From Tieghemiomyces parasiticus (Eukaryota; Kickxellomycota; Dimargaritomycetes; Dimargaritales; Dimargaritaceae), in the NCBI GenBank assembly GCA_027575765.1, contig JANBPT010000225.1, positions 1 to 53,075 on the forward strand: a DNA stretch of 53,075 nucleotides. Direction: 5' to 3'. Both the position numbers and the translations under genes were made by a program. Numbering within the stretch: position 1 is the stretch's first letter; every line of letters starts with the position of its first letter. Below, one piece after another: positions 21,533-33,014 of this stretch. Under the pieces are notes generated by a model. The model did no database searches. It was not told the DNA's origin and worked only from the letters and a program-made list of their open reading frames with translations.

Positions 21533-24149
21533 ATGTCTAACCTCCAGCACATCGCGGTGTCAGTGCAGTACGCGTCAGAAATCGGTAAGCTTCACAGTTA
21601 AATTCTGCTTGCGTACCATGTCCGCCGAACTTGCTCGTCGGGCAGCCTCCAACCTTGCGTCACTCGCTACACCGCGGCCAAAACCATCATTTTCCCACTG
21701 CGATATTTCACTTTGACCTGTCCTAAACGTCAACGCCCTATTCTACCACCTGGCCTCCTGCCGCACTCTACCCCCAACCCCTTCAGAAAAAATCAAGGGT
21801 TTCATCAACAAGTTCAGCGCCCCTGCGACGAGCAACGACGACGATACCCTGGCCAGCCCCCCGCCGTCCACTCACAAGTACCTCGACCAGCTGCAGGCCA
21901 TTGCCGATCGGCGCCAGAGCTCCATCACTTTTGATTTGGATGATGTGGCAAAGTTTGACAGCTACGGCGGGGCCCTTTTCCACAATATCACCGCCAACAC
22001 TAAACGCTACGTGGAACTGTTCAGCCAGGCCATCGACGCCCTCATCCCGCCTTCGACCGTGGACATTAGTTACGAGGACGACGTGATCGATGTGGTGCTC
22101 TACCAGCGTCGCCAGCGCGAACTAGCCGCCCAAGCTTCGGCCGATGGAGCTGGATCGACGGAGGCCCAGTATCCGGCTTTGCTGACCAGGCGCTACGCCG
22201 TCTACTTTCGGCCGCCAGCCAACCGCAAGGCTGTGGCGGTGCGCGATGTGACGGGGTCCCACGTGGGCCAACTGGTGACGGTGCGGGGCATCGTGACGCG
22301 GGTCACTGACGTCAAACCCTTCCTGGTGGTGTGTGCCTACAGCTGTGACCAGTGTGGCTACGAAATCTTCCAGGAGGTCACCCAAAAGCAATTCGCACCG
22401 CTCACCGAGTGTCAGTCCCAGCTGTGCAAGAAAAACGACGTTAAGGGCCGCCTGTACATGCAGACCCGCGCCAGCAAGTTCTACCGGTTCCAGGAGGTCA
22501 AGATTCAGGAGCTCACTGACCAGGTCCCCATTGGTGACATCCCGCGCACCATGTCCATCCACCTCTTTGAGGAACTCACCCGCCAGGTCAACCCTGGTGA
22601 CATGATCCACGTGTCGGGCGTCTTTCTGCCGATGCCGTACACCGGGTTCCGCGCCATGCGCGCCGGTCTCTTGTCCGACACCTACATCGAGGCTCAATAT
22701 GTCCACCAGCTCAAGAAGCAGTACACTCAAATGGAGGCCACTCCGGAGGTGCAACGGGCCATCGACGCGCTTGCGGGCGACCCGGACACCTACACCAAGC
22801 TGGCCAATAGCGTGGCCCCCGAGATCTTTGGGCACGAGGACGTCAAGAAGGCCCTCCTGCTCCAGCTGGTGGGCGCTCCCACCAAGTCCACCAACGACGG
22901 CATGAGCATTCGTGGCGACATCAACATTTGCCTGATGGGTGACCCGGGTGTGGCCAAGTCGCAGCTGCTCAAATTCATTACCAAGGTGGCGCCGCGTGGC
23001 GTGTATACCACCGGCCGCGGGTCGTCCGGGGTGGGTCTGACCGCGGCGGTTACCAAGGAGCCCGTGTCGGGCGAGATGATCCTGGAGGGTGGCGCCCTGG
23101 TGCTGGCTGACAACGGGGTCTGCTGCATTGACGAATTCGACAAGATGGACGAGTCGGACCGGACGGCCATCCACGAGGTGATGGAACAGCAGACCATCAG
23201 TATTTCCAAAGCCGGTATCACCACCACGCTCAACGCCCGTACGTCCATCCTAGCCGCCGCCAACCCGGCGTTCGGCCGCTACGACCCCCGTCGTAGCCCA
23301 AGCGAGAACATCAACCTACCTGCGTCCCTCCTATCCCGATTCGACATTTTGTTTCTGATCCTCGACAGCCCCACCTTCGATAACGACCTCCTGCTTGCCC
23401 AGCACGTGGCCTACGTGCACATGCACAACACCCACCCGCCTCTCGGGTTCGGGGTGCTCGACCCGGCCATGATTCGCCACTTTGTCGCCCAGGCCCGCCA
23501 AAAGCGGCCCGTCGTGCGCAAGGAAGTGGCTGACTACGTCGTGAGCGCCTACGTCCAACTCCGTCAGCAGAGCAAGCAGCTCGAGGAGGCCGTCAACGCC
23601 CACTACGCCAAGTCGTCCCGTCATCGTAAGCCCTTCGGTTCAGGCCAGCGTTCGGTTGGGCCTGGTGGTAACGCGGCTGGAGCCGCCACTGCTAACCACG
23701 GGTCCGCCCAGCAGGGTATTGGGCAGATCACTCCGCGTACCCTCCTGGCCGTCCTCCGTCTGGCCCAGGCGCACGCTCGCGTCCGCCTGTCCGATGTGGT
23801 GGAGGAGGCCGATGTGGACGAGGCCCTGCGGCTCATGGACGCCGCCCAACACACGCTGGAGGCCCACGCCCTAGGTGCCGGTGGTAGCGGCGGTGGCGGG
23901 GCCACCGGAACGGCTGGCGGGCCGCGCTCCACCCCTGATGTCATCTTCTCTATCCTCCGCCAGATGGCCCGTAGTGGCGGTCAGCAGCCTACCCTCGAAC
24001 TGCCCTACCGTGCCGTCCTCGAACGGGTCGTCGCCAAGGGCTATAGCGAACAGGACCTTTTGGACGTGGTGCGAGTCTACGAGGACATTGACGTCCTGTT
24101 GCTCAACCAGTCACGTACCAAGATTTCGTTCATTTCGCCACCCGAGTAG
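21533..24149 (+). CDS. MCM7: DNA replication licensing factor MCM7
   Basis: Two exons, 21533-21584 and 21787-24149, give 804 residues. The first exon is 52 bases; its ATG has context CCCACCATG, and the G|AA split codon closes the frame. It is the Mcm7 subunit of the MCM2-7 replicative helicase. Seen: a zinc finger with Cys204, 207, 226 and 231; Walker A G-D-P-G-V-A-K-S (402-409); D-E-F-D (466-469) in C-C-I-D-E-F-D-K-M; and the arginine finger S-R-F-D (Arg535). M-E-Q-Q-T-I-S-I-S-K-A-G and G-R-G-S-S-G-V-G-L-T-A-A-V are core MCM motifs. The N-terminal Cys finger spacing and the run Y-T-G-F-R-A-M-R-A-G-L-L-S-D-T-Y point to MCM7 among paralogues. Two Gly/Ser/Ala-rich inserts interrupt the C-terminal winged-helix region (near 23630-23720 and 23870-23930). 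Confidence 0.96.
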
Positions 24150-24997
24150 ACCAATGTCCGTGTGTTGATGGGTTAGATTTTAGTGACCGACTTTGGCATT
24201 CCTTTAAGTATTCCACCCACATGCTGCGATTATTGTGTTACTGGCTGTATTTACGCTTTTTTTCCCCTCACTTTTTTTGGGGGGGTACAATCGAATTCTA
24301 CCACTGAGTTTAGTTATCCCAGACTTGTGTCTCTATCCATACCTTTGTCCCCCCTAATTTCACCGTCTGGCAACTTTTCAAACATTTAATAAGAGTAATT
24401 ATATATATATATACCCCTTGTGCTGATAATAGTCAAGTGTTGCTAGGGGCCGATTAAATGCCTGACGATAGTGACGAGCCTAGATCTTGGCTGGTTTTTT
24501 TCTACTCACCTCGCTACGTTTCCGATTTTATCTTGCCGAACATTCCTCAACCACGTAGGAGGTAGAGGTGGTGACTTGGAATTCCCTATAGGGTAGACTC
24601 TGGCTTTCATACAGCCGCCGGCTTAGAAGTCTGGCTGCCGCATTGACGCTTAATATCCGCTGTGATACATGCCCTGTGCTCAAGCTGGAGTGTGCACATA
24701 GGGGCGCATAGTGAGGAGCAAGTGTGGGGAGCCGTTAGAGCCCTCGATACACGCTTATCTTATGTTTCGTAACCCATGGCTAACTATATATGGCCTTTTT
24801 TTTCCATTCCCATTTGGAAACACCTCTATTATTTCCAGCATTCCCAACTCGCACTAAAGCTGGCAATTTCTCCCCCACCCGAAGACGCCCTACCTTAAAT
24901 TGCTCTAGAGAAATTGTCCACCCGCATTCCGTCACCCTGACGACCCGTTCATTCCGTTCCTGGACATCCCTCACGCACACGCAGGCACACGACGACC
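24150..24997. other. Intergenic between MCM7 and the TPP1-like gene
   Basis: This is AT-rich, with T runs, a TA microsatellite at 24399-24413, and presumably the MCM7 3' UTR and the downstream promoter. I see no gene. Confidence 0.6.
24399..24413 (+). repeat. TA microsatellite
   Basis: Alternating TA run of about 15 bases in the MCM7 3' flank. Confidence 0.8.
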
Positions 24998-27900
24998 ATG
25001 CGGCAGCCCATGGTCCGACCGTGGCTGGTGGACACTTTCCTCCAAGCTACGGTTCGACTTGGTGAGGAGCTCACCCGCAAGCAACGTGTCCAGCTGATCG
25101 CCTTCCACACCTATCGCACTCCCTCACAGGGCGAGCCAACTCTCGTTCATGGCCAAATATCGGACACGCGGCACTGGATTCCGACGGTGTTTTCAGCGGA
25201 CTGTGTTCGCCATTTTGAAGACGAGCAGGAACGAAGCCTCACGTCCGTGGCCGGCGGTGTCGTGATTCTTCAGCAGTATAAATTTCAGGCTCGACCGGAA
25301 TTGACGGGTAATGCCGAGAGCGGGTACGGGTGCCATTTGTGGGTCGACCGGATCGCGTATATGGGACTTGACGGGTCGACTGTCATCGGGAACCCGGCAT
25401 TGTTCATTGATAATCCCGAAGCCAGAGCTAAGACTATCACGCTGGTGCAGGCGCCCATGGCCGACCACAAAGGCACACACATGTCGGGTACGTACCGTGG
25501 CAGATAATATAGAGAGGTCCAGGACTGACCGGGAGAGGAGGGGGAGCCTCTCACCTTTTACTAACTGGAGAGGCCATTTTCTAACCTTATGCTGTCCTTC
25601 ACCCTACATCCGTCTTTCCCCGGTACAGGGGCCCTAACAAAGAAGGTCTATCCGACGGATGATGCCCAACCTGCCAAGCCTTCGTCCTCATGGCACGCGC
25701 CCGCGTGCCAATCGACGGCTCAAAATGACAACGTAGGTTAACTCGATAGCGACAAAACTATGTAACTCGGAGCTAGTCGTTAAGCGCGTGGGCGACAGTT
25801 ACCGGACCACGGTCGATGCCATTCCTTATCGTTTGATGGATCCAGTTCGCTTGGTAACCTTTCACCTCGGCCCCTTCTTCACCACCATATACTCTGTTCA
25901 TCCCGAACCCGGCCCCATCCCCCAGTCTCTGACTACGCCCAGCGTGGCGGAGCTGCTACCAACCGAGGATCAGTTGGCACTTCTCGATGAAGTACCAGGT
26001 GAGTGGGCCATCCAAGAATAATTGCAACTGAATCGGCCCTGATGTACAGCCCCTCTATAAGCCTTCCTTATAGTTTTTGACCCACCCATTGTGGCTCCAT
26101 TCACTTACTTACATCTCCTTTTTCCATACGTTGTATTAGGCTGGGATGAAGAGGGATCTGACATCGGAGAATCCACCAATGCTAGGACCCCACCGCCTGG
26201 GGACATAGCGGTGCCCATTCCGCTGGCCGGCACGTCCAAGCCATCACCTCAGATAACCTCACCGCTTTCACGGCCCCAGTCCCTCCCATTGGTACGTCTC
26301 GGTGTAGTTCAGCTACCGTCCGTCTAAGCTGAGTAATCATGGCACCATGAACCCTAATCAACGTCCTGCTTAACTCCTGCCCACCTGCTCTCCTATCCGC
26401 CACCCCTTTTCCTTTACCGATGTAGCGACTGTCTCCCAGAGAATCCGAATCCGAGCCCTCTCTCCGTGCGGTCGACCGCTACGCTGCCGAGTTTCGGCAG
26501 ACCATCAACACGCTGCCAAACTACTACACCGACATATTGGACAGCTTGACCTCTCGCATGGAGGCACTGACTAAGATACCAGGCACTTCTGCTTCCCGCG
26601 ATACCATGCCACTGCCGACGATGGTTGGACAGGTCGGCGACTCCGATGCCGAATCTGAGCATTTGGACGATATCCCTTGCGGGCAGCAGGTCAGGGATAC
26701 CCACTACGACCTCACTTCACAAGACGATTCTGCCGGCTTCAGCTTTCAAACCTACGCCGCCAGTTTTCAGTCGACTCAGCCCTCGACAAGGTAGGTCTCT
26801 CTTGACATGACATACTGTCCTCCGCCTGATCGGTAGTATCGGTATGACATCAACCGACTGGCTCACCCGAAACACTGGCTGCCTATTTTACCCCCCCCCC
26901 AGTCAAATCCCGTTGCCTAGACCAGTTACCGTACCTTCCGTCCCTGTACCGGCCTTCGCCACGGAAGACCCAGAGAGTCCCCCGGGCTGGGATACCCCCT
27001 CCCCATCCCCAGCCGTCCCGAACGGCCAACCCGTGCGTGACTCTCAACCTACAATTGGGCCGGATCCCACCACGCAGGGCCCAAGTGCCCTAGCCTATTT
27101 GATACCCAGCCAAGATTCCATGGTAGACGACGTCACAGTATCGGTCACGAATGGCCCAACCGACCCGTTCCCACCGGATAATACGGATTATAATCACGAT
27201 CCTGACCACGAAGACGATATGCCCTGCTCTCCAGATCTGTTTAGATCGTCAGAACCAAACCTTACGGCAGATGGGTCGCGTCATTTGGTCAGCTCGACCA
27301 CCTCGCCATACTTGCAAACCTACGCGTCCTCCCTCTCTAATGACGGTTGGGGCCGTTCGTCCTCGCCGGACACCACATCGTCGCAAGCATCTGTCGTCAA
27401 CGTCTCCTTCCAGACCCTCGTCCGACTCCAGCGAGCACTGTCGCCCACCTGTGATCTCGCATCGCAACCTGCCGGATCGTCTAGGGTAAATATGGAGTTG
27501 AGGGTGGCAGAAATCCCCCCGATCTGTGGTTAGAAGACTAAGGGACTATCAATCGTGCTAAAATCAAGTGCAGGTATCTCCACATTTATAGTGGTGCTAA
27601 GACACAATAATTTCTCACCATACCACGCCTTTGCTTCCCCTGCACTATACCTACCTAGGCACCGTCGCCGGCCCGCCAGTCCTTCCCTCTGCAGGTCGGC
27701 GCCGGTTTACCGCCCCGCGCCCATGGAAAGCCCCCACATCCCAATACTCCGGAGGATTCGGTGGAGGTCTCCGAGGCGGTGTCTTCCGAGGAGATTTCTG
27801 TTGTGGGCATTGGCCGGGCGCCCTCGGAACCCTTGCTATCGAGGATGGGGGCGGCGACTTCAACCCCTTGGCGACGTCGACCTCGAGCGTCTCCCGCAAT

Positions 27901-28711
27901 AACCGTCAACTCCCATTCCACCTCGCCGATGGCCATCAGTATCCCGTCCAGCCCTAACTCGCCCGTTCAAAATTCGCCCGCGGGGGGAGGCTACCAAACC
28001 GATGACACGGTTGAAGTCTCCACCGATGACGAAACGTTCAATAGGGGACTCCGGCTCGTCACGTCCACCCTGTATAGCGATCCGAATCGGGCCCCAATCG
28101 TATCGACCCTGGCCTCAGCACCAACTAAGGACCATCGATCTGGCCCACCACAGCGGCCAGGCCGGACCGGAGTCACCGTCCGACTCCGTCGTGAACCGCT
28201 GCGGCGGGTCGCCGTGCTATCCCATGAGAACAGTAATGATGATGATATCGACGTCCCTTCTCAGCAACTCCCAAAACGCCGCAAGCAACGCGCGGCGCGC
28301 ATCACACCAACGACCGTCCGACCCACCCGGAAACGGCGCGGTGTTCCCGCGAAGCCGGTGATCACCGTCACAACCAGCCCCATAAATCCACCCCTTTCAG
28401 CTCCACCTCCCGACCCTGCACCTAGTGTCGCCAACTCGAGCTTCTCCACCTTACGCCGGCTGCACCAGTCAAGGTCACACGCCATTCACTCACTGGCCAC
28501 CCGCCCACTAGACGACGTACTGGCCGAACCTACACGCGGCCCATTGTGCCGGCCTAATCCAGTGTCGCCCCGGAAACGCAGGCGAGTCACGCCGCCCTCG
28601 GACTTTGAACCCCAGCAGGCTTTGGGACTTCAGGACTCTTCTCCCGAGCTCTTGGCCCCACACTTACCTCGGCCCGACGTCAGTGTGGATTTCAACAGTT
28701 GGGACTTTTAA
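24998..28711 (+). CDS. TPP1/ACD (Tpz1)-like shelterin protein with N-terminal OB fold
   Basis: Seven-exon model: 24998-25487, 25629-25732, 25785-25998, 26140-26291, 26426-26790, 26903-27485, 27695-28711, about 974 residues. The exon 2/3 junction is the weak point (a 52-base intron with a poor acceptor). Residues about 5-125 match the OB fold of TPP1: R-P-W-L at the start, then I-S-D-x-x-H-W-I, G-G-V-V-I-L-Q-Q, and H-L-W-V-D-R-I. Human TPP1 has R-P-W-I, V-S-D-x-x-H-S-V, G-R-L-L-L-L-Q-D and Y-L-Q-V-D-R-F in the same order. TPP1 binds POT1 and recruits telomerase. The rest is Ser/Pro/Thr-rich with a helical stretch in exon 5 and two basic, nuclear-localisation-like clusters in exon 7 (P-K-R-R-K and P-R-K-R-R-R). 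A second ATG at 25010 has better context. Family assignment is from remembered sequence only. Confidence 0.75.
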
Positions 28712-29779
28712 ATGGGGCGGCGGGGCATCCGTGCGGACGGACCTAGCATCCCATGTATAATAAAGTAGCGATTAGGCATAGACGACTAGAACTGCTGCAC
28801 TCAAAAGCAAAGGACTATAATCAGGGGCTGGGTAAATCCCCGGACATTCCGCTCCTTCCCGCTCTGTCAGAGTCGCCATTTGAGACTTGTGAAACAGCAA
28901 GTCTAATTTTGAGTAGATCGATCCCTACTGCCCCTGATGGTCGCAGAGGCCCGGTAGAACGCTGTGTCCGGCAGGATCCAGTCAAATCCCACAGAGCCCC
29001 TGAGACGCCGGTCCCAAGTATCACTTCTCGCTAGCTCGCACGCTGTCCGCCGATATACCCTCTCTTGCAGCCAGGATGATTCAATCGGCAGAGTTCAGCC
29101 TCCGCCCGGCGCCACCCCGGACGGGCTGCGAGGCTATTCTTTCAAGGAAGGTCTCGCACTTCTCCTACCAGCAACTCCGGTAGGTACCAACTAGGCCAGA
29201 AACTCGCTTGCTCTCCAAACGGGTCCTGAAGGAGAGGCCCCAGTCCAATCCATACGTCCAAGAGCGCAAATTAGTCAGGGTTGCGCAGGGGGGGCACCCT
29301 AGATTTATCACGCGAGTGGGTGCGCTCGGTGATTGATGACCTGGACTGAAGAGGCTGTTGAGGCTGAGCTTACCAGGAGCCGACGGAGGATTGAAAGTTG
29401 AGGCTATAAGTATAGCGCAGTGTGCTCAATCCGAACGCGAAAGGGCACCGCGTCCTCAGTATATATATTTGTTGATTTTCATGACCCATAGTCCCGGCCT
29501 TAGTGGAGTCGCATTTATCACCGACCGCATTCCGAACCCCACATAGGTTTGCACGGATACTTGACCGTACTCCGCCATTGTCCCTGCGAAAGGGTTTAAT
29601 AGGACCTTGGTTTTCGGATAGTTCCTACGTGTGGCCTTGAATCAAGGTACCACGCCTACCCGCTACGCAATTGATTTAAACTGAAGGGCTAACCATCACC
29701 CTCAGACTCCCATCCGCGCAGCTGGCCCTCGTATCTTCCCAGTACTTCAAAATTGATGCTCTACACGTAGTCGTCGGCA
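28712..29779. other. Intergenic between the TPP1-like gene and CDH1
   Basis: This holds the 3' flank of the TPP1-like gene and presumably the promoter of the APC/C activator. ORFs stay below 95 residues and none is recognisable. Confidence 0.6.
28759..28764 (+). terminator. Possible poly(A) signal of the TPP1-like gene
   Basis: AATAAA lies 48 bases after the stop codon. This supports the stop at 28709-28711 as the true gene end. Confidence 0.45.
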
Positions 29780-31741
29780 ATGATGAATCCTGAGGGGCCC
29801 AATCTCTTCCACGCCGGTGTCCCCCAGCCGCCGGGCCCTCCCAGTACGCCGCGTCGCTTCGGTCCCAATGCGCCACTCGAAGATACTTCCCAGCTGGCCC
29901 CGCCGACGCCGCATTCGCTTACCCCGTCGAGCACATCACGTAAACGACCGGCCCAGTACACCTATGGCGACCGGTAAGTTGACCACGGCGCGTGCAGCTC
30001 GATGAGCGGTCAAGGATTCACCTGCGAAAGGGGAGCGGTGTCGAGTTCGCCTTCGACAAATTTCTAATGTGGCGGTATTATGGGCAACTCTCTCCTCACC
30101 ATCACCATTCATATTTCTAGTTTTGTCCCCAGCCGCAGTGGGCGCAACTTACTAGCCGAATTCACGCTAGCCTATGAAACCCCGTCTGTGAAGCGACTCC
30201 GCACCGAGTGCTACACCATGGACGAAGAGCAGAGTAAGTAGGAGCAGATAAACCTTTGCTCACTTCTTACCGGCCCTTCTCTTCAAGGTAGAGATACCGT
30301 CCGTACCGACGACTGCAGCTAACATCCAACTCAATACACTTCCTCCTGACTTTACAACGTACAACGCCGCGGCAATGGCTTAGAAATAGCCAACTTACGG
30401 TACCAGGCCGCCTTGCATGAGGAGCTAATCGGGAGCTCCACGCCCCAGCACCGCCAAAATCACATGTCCAAGGCGTCGATCGGGACTAGCCCTCGCCGTC
30501 CACCACGCGTCCGTATCGGGCCCATAATTGATGAGCCACCACCGTCCCTCGCCTACTCAACTCCACGACTGCTTAATTTCCGGTCAACCCCAACTGTCCA
30601 ACCGGCCAGCCCGGCCCGTCCCACGGCTTACCACTCCCCGCACCACCGGGTCTACACGCAAAGCCCCGTGAGCCTCCGGACGCAGCGTCTCTTAGACCAT
30701 GGCGGACCGGATCGACGACGGCGAGTGCTGGACCGGCACCCTTACAAGGTTTTGGACGCGCCCAATATTCGCGATGATTACTACCTGCATTTGCTAGACT
30801 GGTCGGCACGCAATGTGGTGGCAGTGGCCCTGGGACCCGAGGTGTACTTGTGGAAGGCTGCCAGCGAGGAGGTCGGAGCGCTTGGCGAGGGGCAGGGCGG
30901 GCCCACAGGGCTAATAGGGGGCCCCGTGACCGGGGTGGCATGGTGTCCCCTAGGGGACCGGCTGGCCATCGGGGACGAACTGGGCCGTCTCGCTCTGTGG
31001 GACTACGCCACGCACCGCCGAGCTGCGCTCCCGCCCGTCATGACAGCTGGACTCTGCCACGCCGACCGTATTGGAGTGATCGCCTTCCGGGACGTCCACA
31101 GCTACCTCACGGGGAGCCGTGACCAGGCCGTGCGCGAATTTGACGTCCGGGTAGGGCCCGGACGTATTGTCCGGCAGTACCCAGGACACCAGCAAGAAGT
31201 GTGCGGGCTGGCGTGCGATCACGTCACGGGTCACCAGTTCGTTAGCGGCGGCAATGAGAACCGGATTCTGGTGTGGGATGTCCGGCAGCCCGATCACCCC
31301 CTCTGGCAGTGGTCGGACCACACCGCGGCGGTGCGAGCACTGGCCTGGCACCCGTCGGAAGCCCACGTACTTGCCAGCGGCGGTGGTACGACAGATAAGA
31401 CGGTTCGAACCTGGAATACGCGAACGGGCCGGCTGGTGCGGACGATAGACACGGCATCTCAGGTCTGCAACGTGGTGTGGTCACGACACACGTCCGAATT
31501 GCTGACCACCCACGGGTTCTCCCAACACCATATCGCACTCTGGGACTATCCGTCGTTCCAGCGCGTTGCGACCCTCCGCGGTCACCGGTCCCGCGTGCTT
31601 AACTGTGCCCTGGCTCCCGACGGGGAGACTGTCGTTACGGCCGCGGCTGACGAGACCCTCCGGTTCTGGCGTGTGTTTCCTAAACCAACCATTACACCCA
31701 CCAGTAGTGGAATACTAGAACGGGCCATCCGGATCCGCTAG
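29780..31741 (+). CDS. CDH1: APC/C activator, CDH1/Fizzy-related family
   Basis: Three exons: 29780-29973, 30121-30233, 30390-31741, giving 552 residues. The first junction reconstitutes the C-box D-R-F-V-P-S-R at residues 64-70, which docks the activator on the anaphase-promoting complex. K-V-L-D-A-P at about 222 opens the seven-bladed WD40 propeller that recognises D-box and KEN degrons. G-H-Q-Q-E-V-C-G-L, L-A-S-G-G-G-T-T-D-K, S-Q-V-C-N-V-V-W and D-E-T-L-R-F-W are family signatures. The protein ends in Ile-Arg, the IR tail that binds Cdc27. The C-box and S-R-S-G-R-N following it favour Cdh1 over Cdc20. A meiotic paralogue (Ama1 or Mfr1 type) remains possible because blades 2-3 are diverged. 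A TAG lies in frame just upstream of the two adjacent ATG codons. Confidence 0.9.
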
Positions 31742-33014
31742 GTACTCCTACTTCGTAGGTTGTACTATGGCTATGCTCTGGGCGACTCTCTACTGTACAT
31801 CTATTTTCCCTTGTAACCAACAATATAAACTGCCATACGGTGTAGATCCTGGACGGCGGGCCACGCCAGCTGGTGAGGGCCTTTGGAAGACGACCTAGGG
31901 TCTGCTGGGCCCTTGTAACCTCGATAAAGGCAGGTGGGTTCTTAGCGAGGTGCTTTACGTTTGCTTGGCCACGCGTCAGTGCGCATACCACGGAAGCCTG
32001 GCACCACCCCTGCCCTTGTGGGTGGTGGATTCGATGATCTGCTGCGCGTGTAGCCTCCGTGGTCGGAGGGGGGGGGGCGTCCCCTACGGTTACCAGCTTG
32101 CATGGGCCACGGTGCAGTACATTGCCTACGCCTAGAGTATTGGACAGATAGAAAACCCAGGGAAGGCGGGAATTGCAGGCCCGTCGAACAACACGGCCCT
32201 ATCATACGGGCCTTTCCTGTCACATCATTACTGGGAATGGCGAGGCCAGTACCCCTACTTACTGTCATTACCCGTCCCGCGGATCGTATTCTACAGAGGC
32301 CCCCGGAACATCACATTCGTGTTTACGGGTGTGAAGCCACCGAACTCCTGGCTACCCTGTGCAGTGGAAAAGATATGGTCACCACATCTGCTCACAACGT
32401 TCACTTTGGAAGAAAAAAAAAGGCCATATTCTCAATAAAAAATCGATGCCTAAAGGAGGGTTGCTTACTCTCCACCACCACATCCTCTACATTGCCAACT
32501 GCCAGTAGAAACCTCCCAGCCGCTACCACGCTGTTCGCAACGACAACCTAGTTGCCTGGTAAACCTTCGCCGTCCTATTTGACGGTCGTCAATACCAGCA
32601 CTACCTACCGTAGGATGCACCCTATCCTCCACGACTTATTGTGGCCACCCAACTGTAGCCGTAGGTCTGCCAGGATACTATACCTCTCCCCGACCTCGCG
32701 GGTGGCGCGCGACGAGTTCCTGGCGGATTCTCCCGGCCGCGTCGCTGCACCATCTCCGTTACAGCATAACCTTCACCCATTGCGCTTCAGCATACCCTTT
32801 GCCTGCCCTCCGTGCCACTTATCGGCAGTCCTTCCAGCCTAACCCCATCCGTGTCGCCACTCTTCCACTTGCCACCCCGGCCGCTGCTACCATCTCTCCA
32901 CTCACTTGTTTCCCACCTCGCCATATTATTCCTTACCAATCCCGACCCCCCCCCCCCGACCTGCGTTAGGCAACTGATTCCGCACCCTCGTTGCATCCCC
33001 TCTCCACCTTCGCC
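31742..33014. other. Intergenic upstream of TOR
   Basis: This holds the 3' flank of CDH1 and the TOR promoter and leader. A G run lies at 32068-32077 and a C run at 32946-32957. The 300 bases before the TOR ATG are strongly pyrimidine-rich. I see no gene. Confidence 0.6.

Noticed and set aside
21936..24149. MCM7 starting at the TTG codon at 21936
   Set aside because: Conserved MCM7-like sequence continues upstream to an acceptor at 21786, and a first exon at 21533-21584 with an ATG closes the frame.
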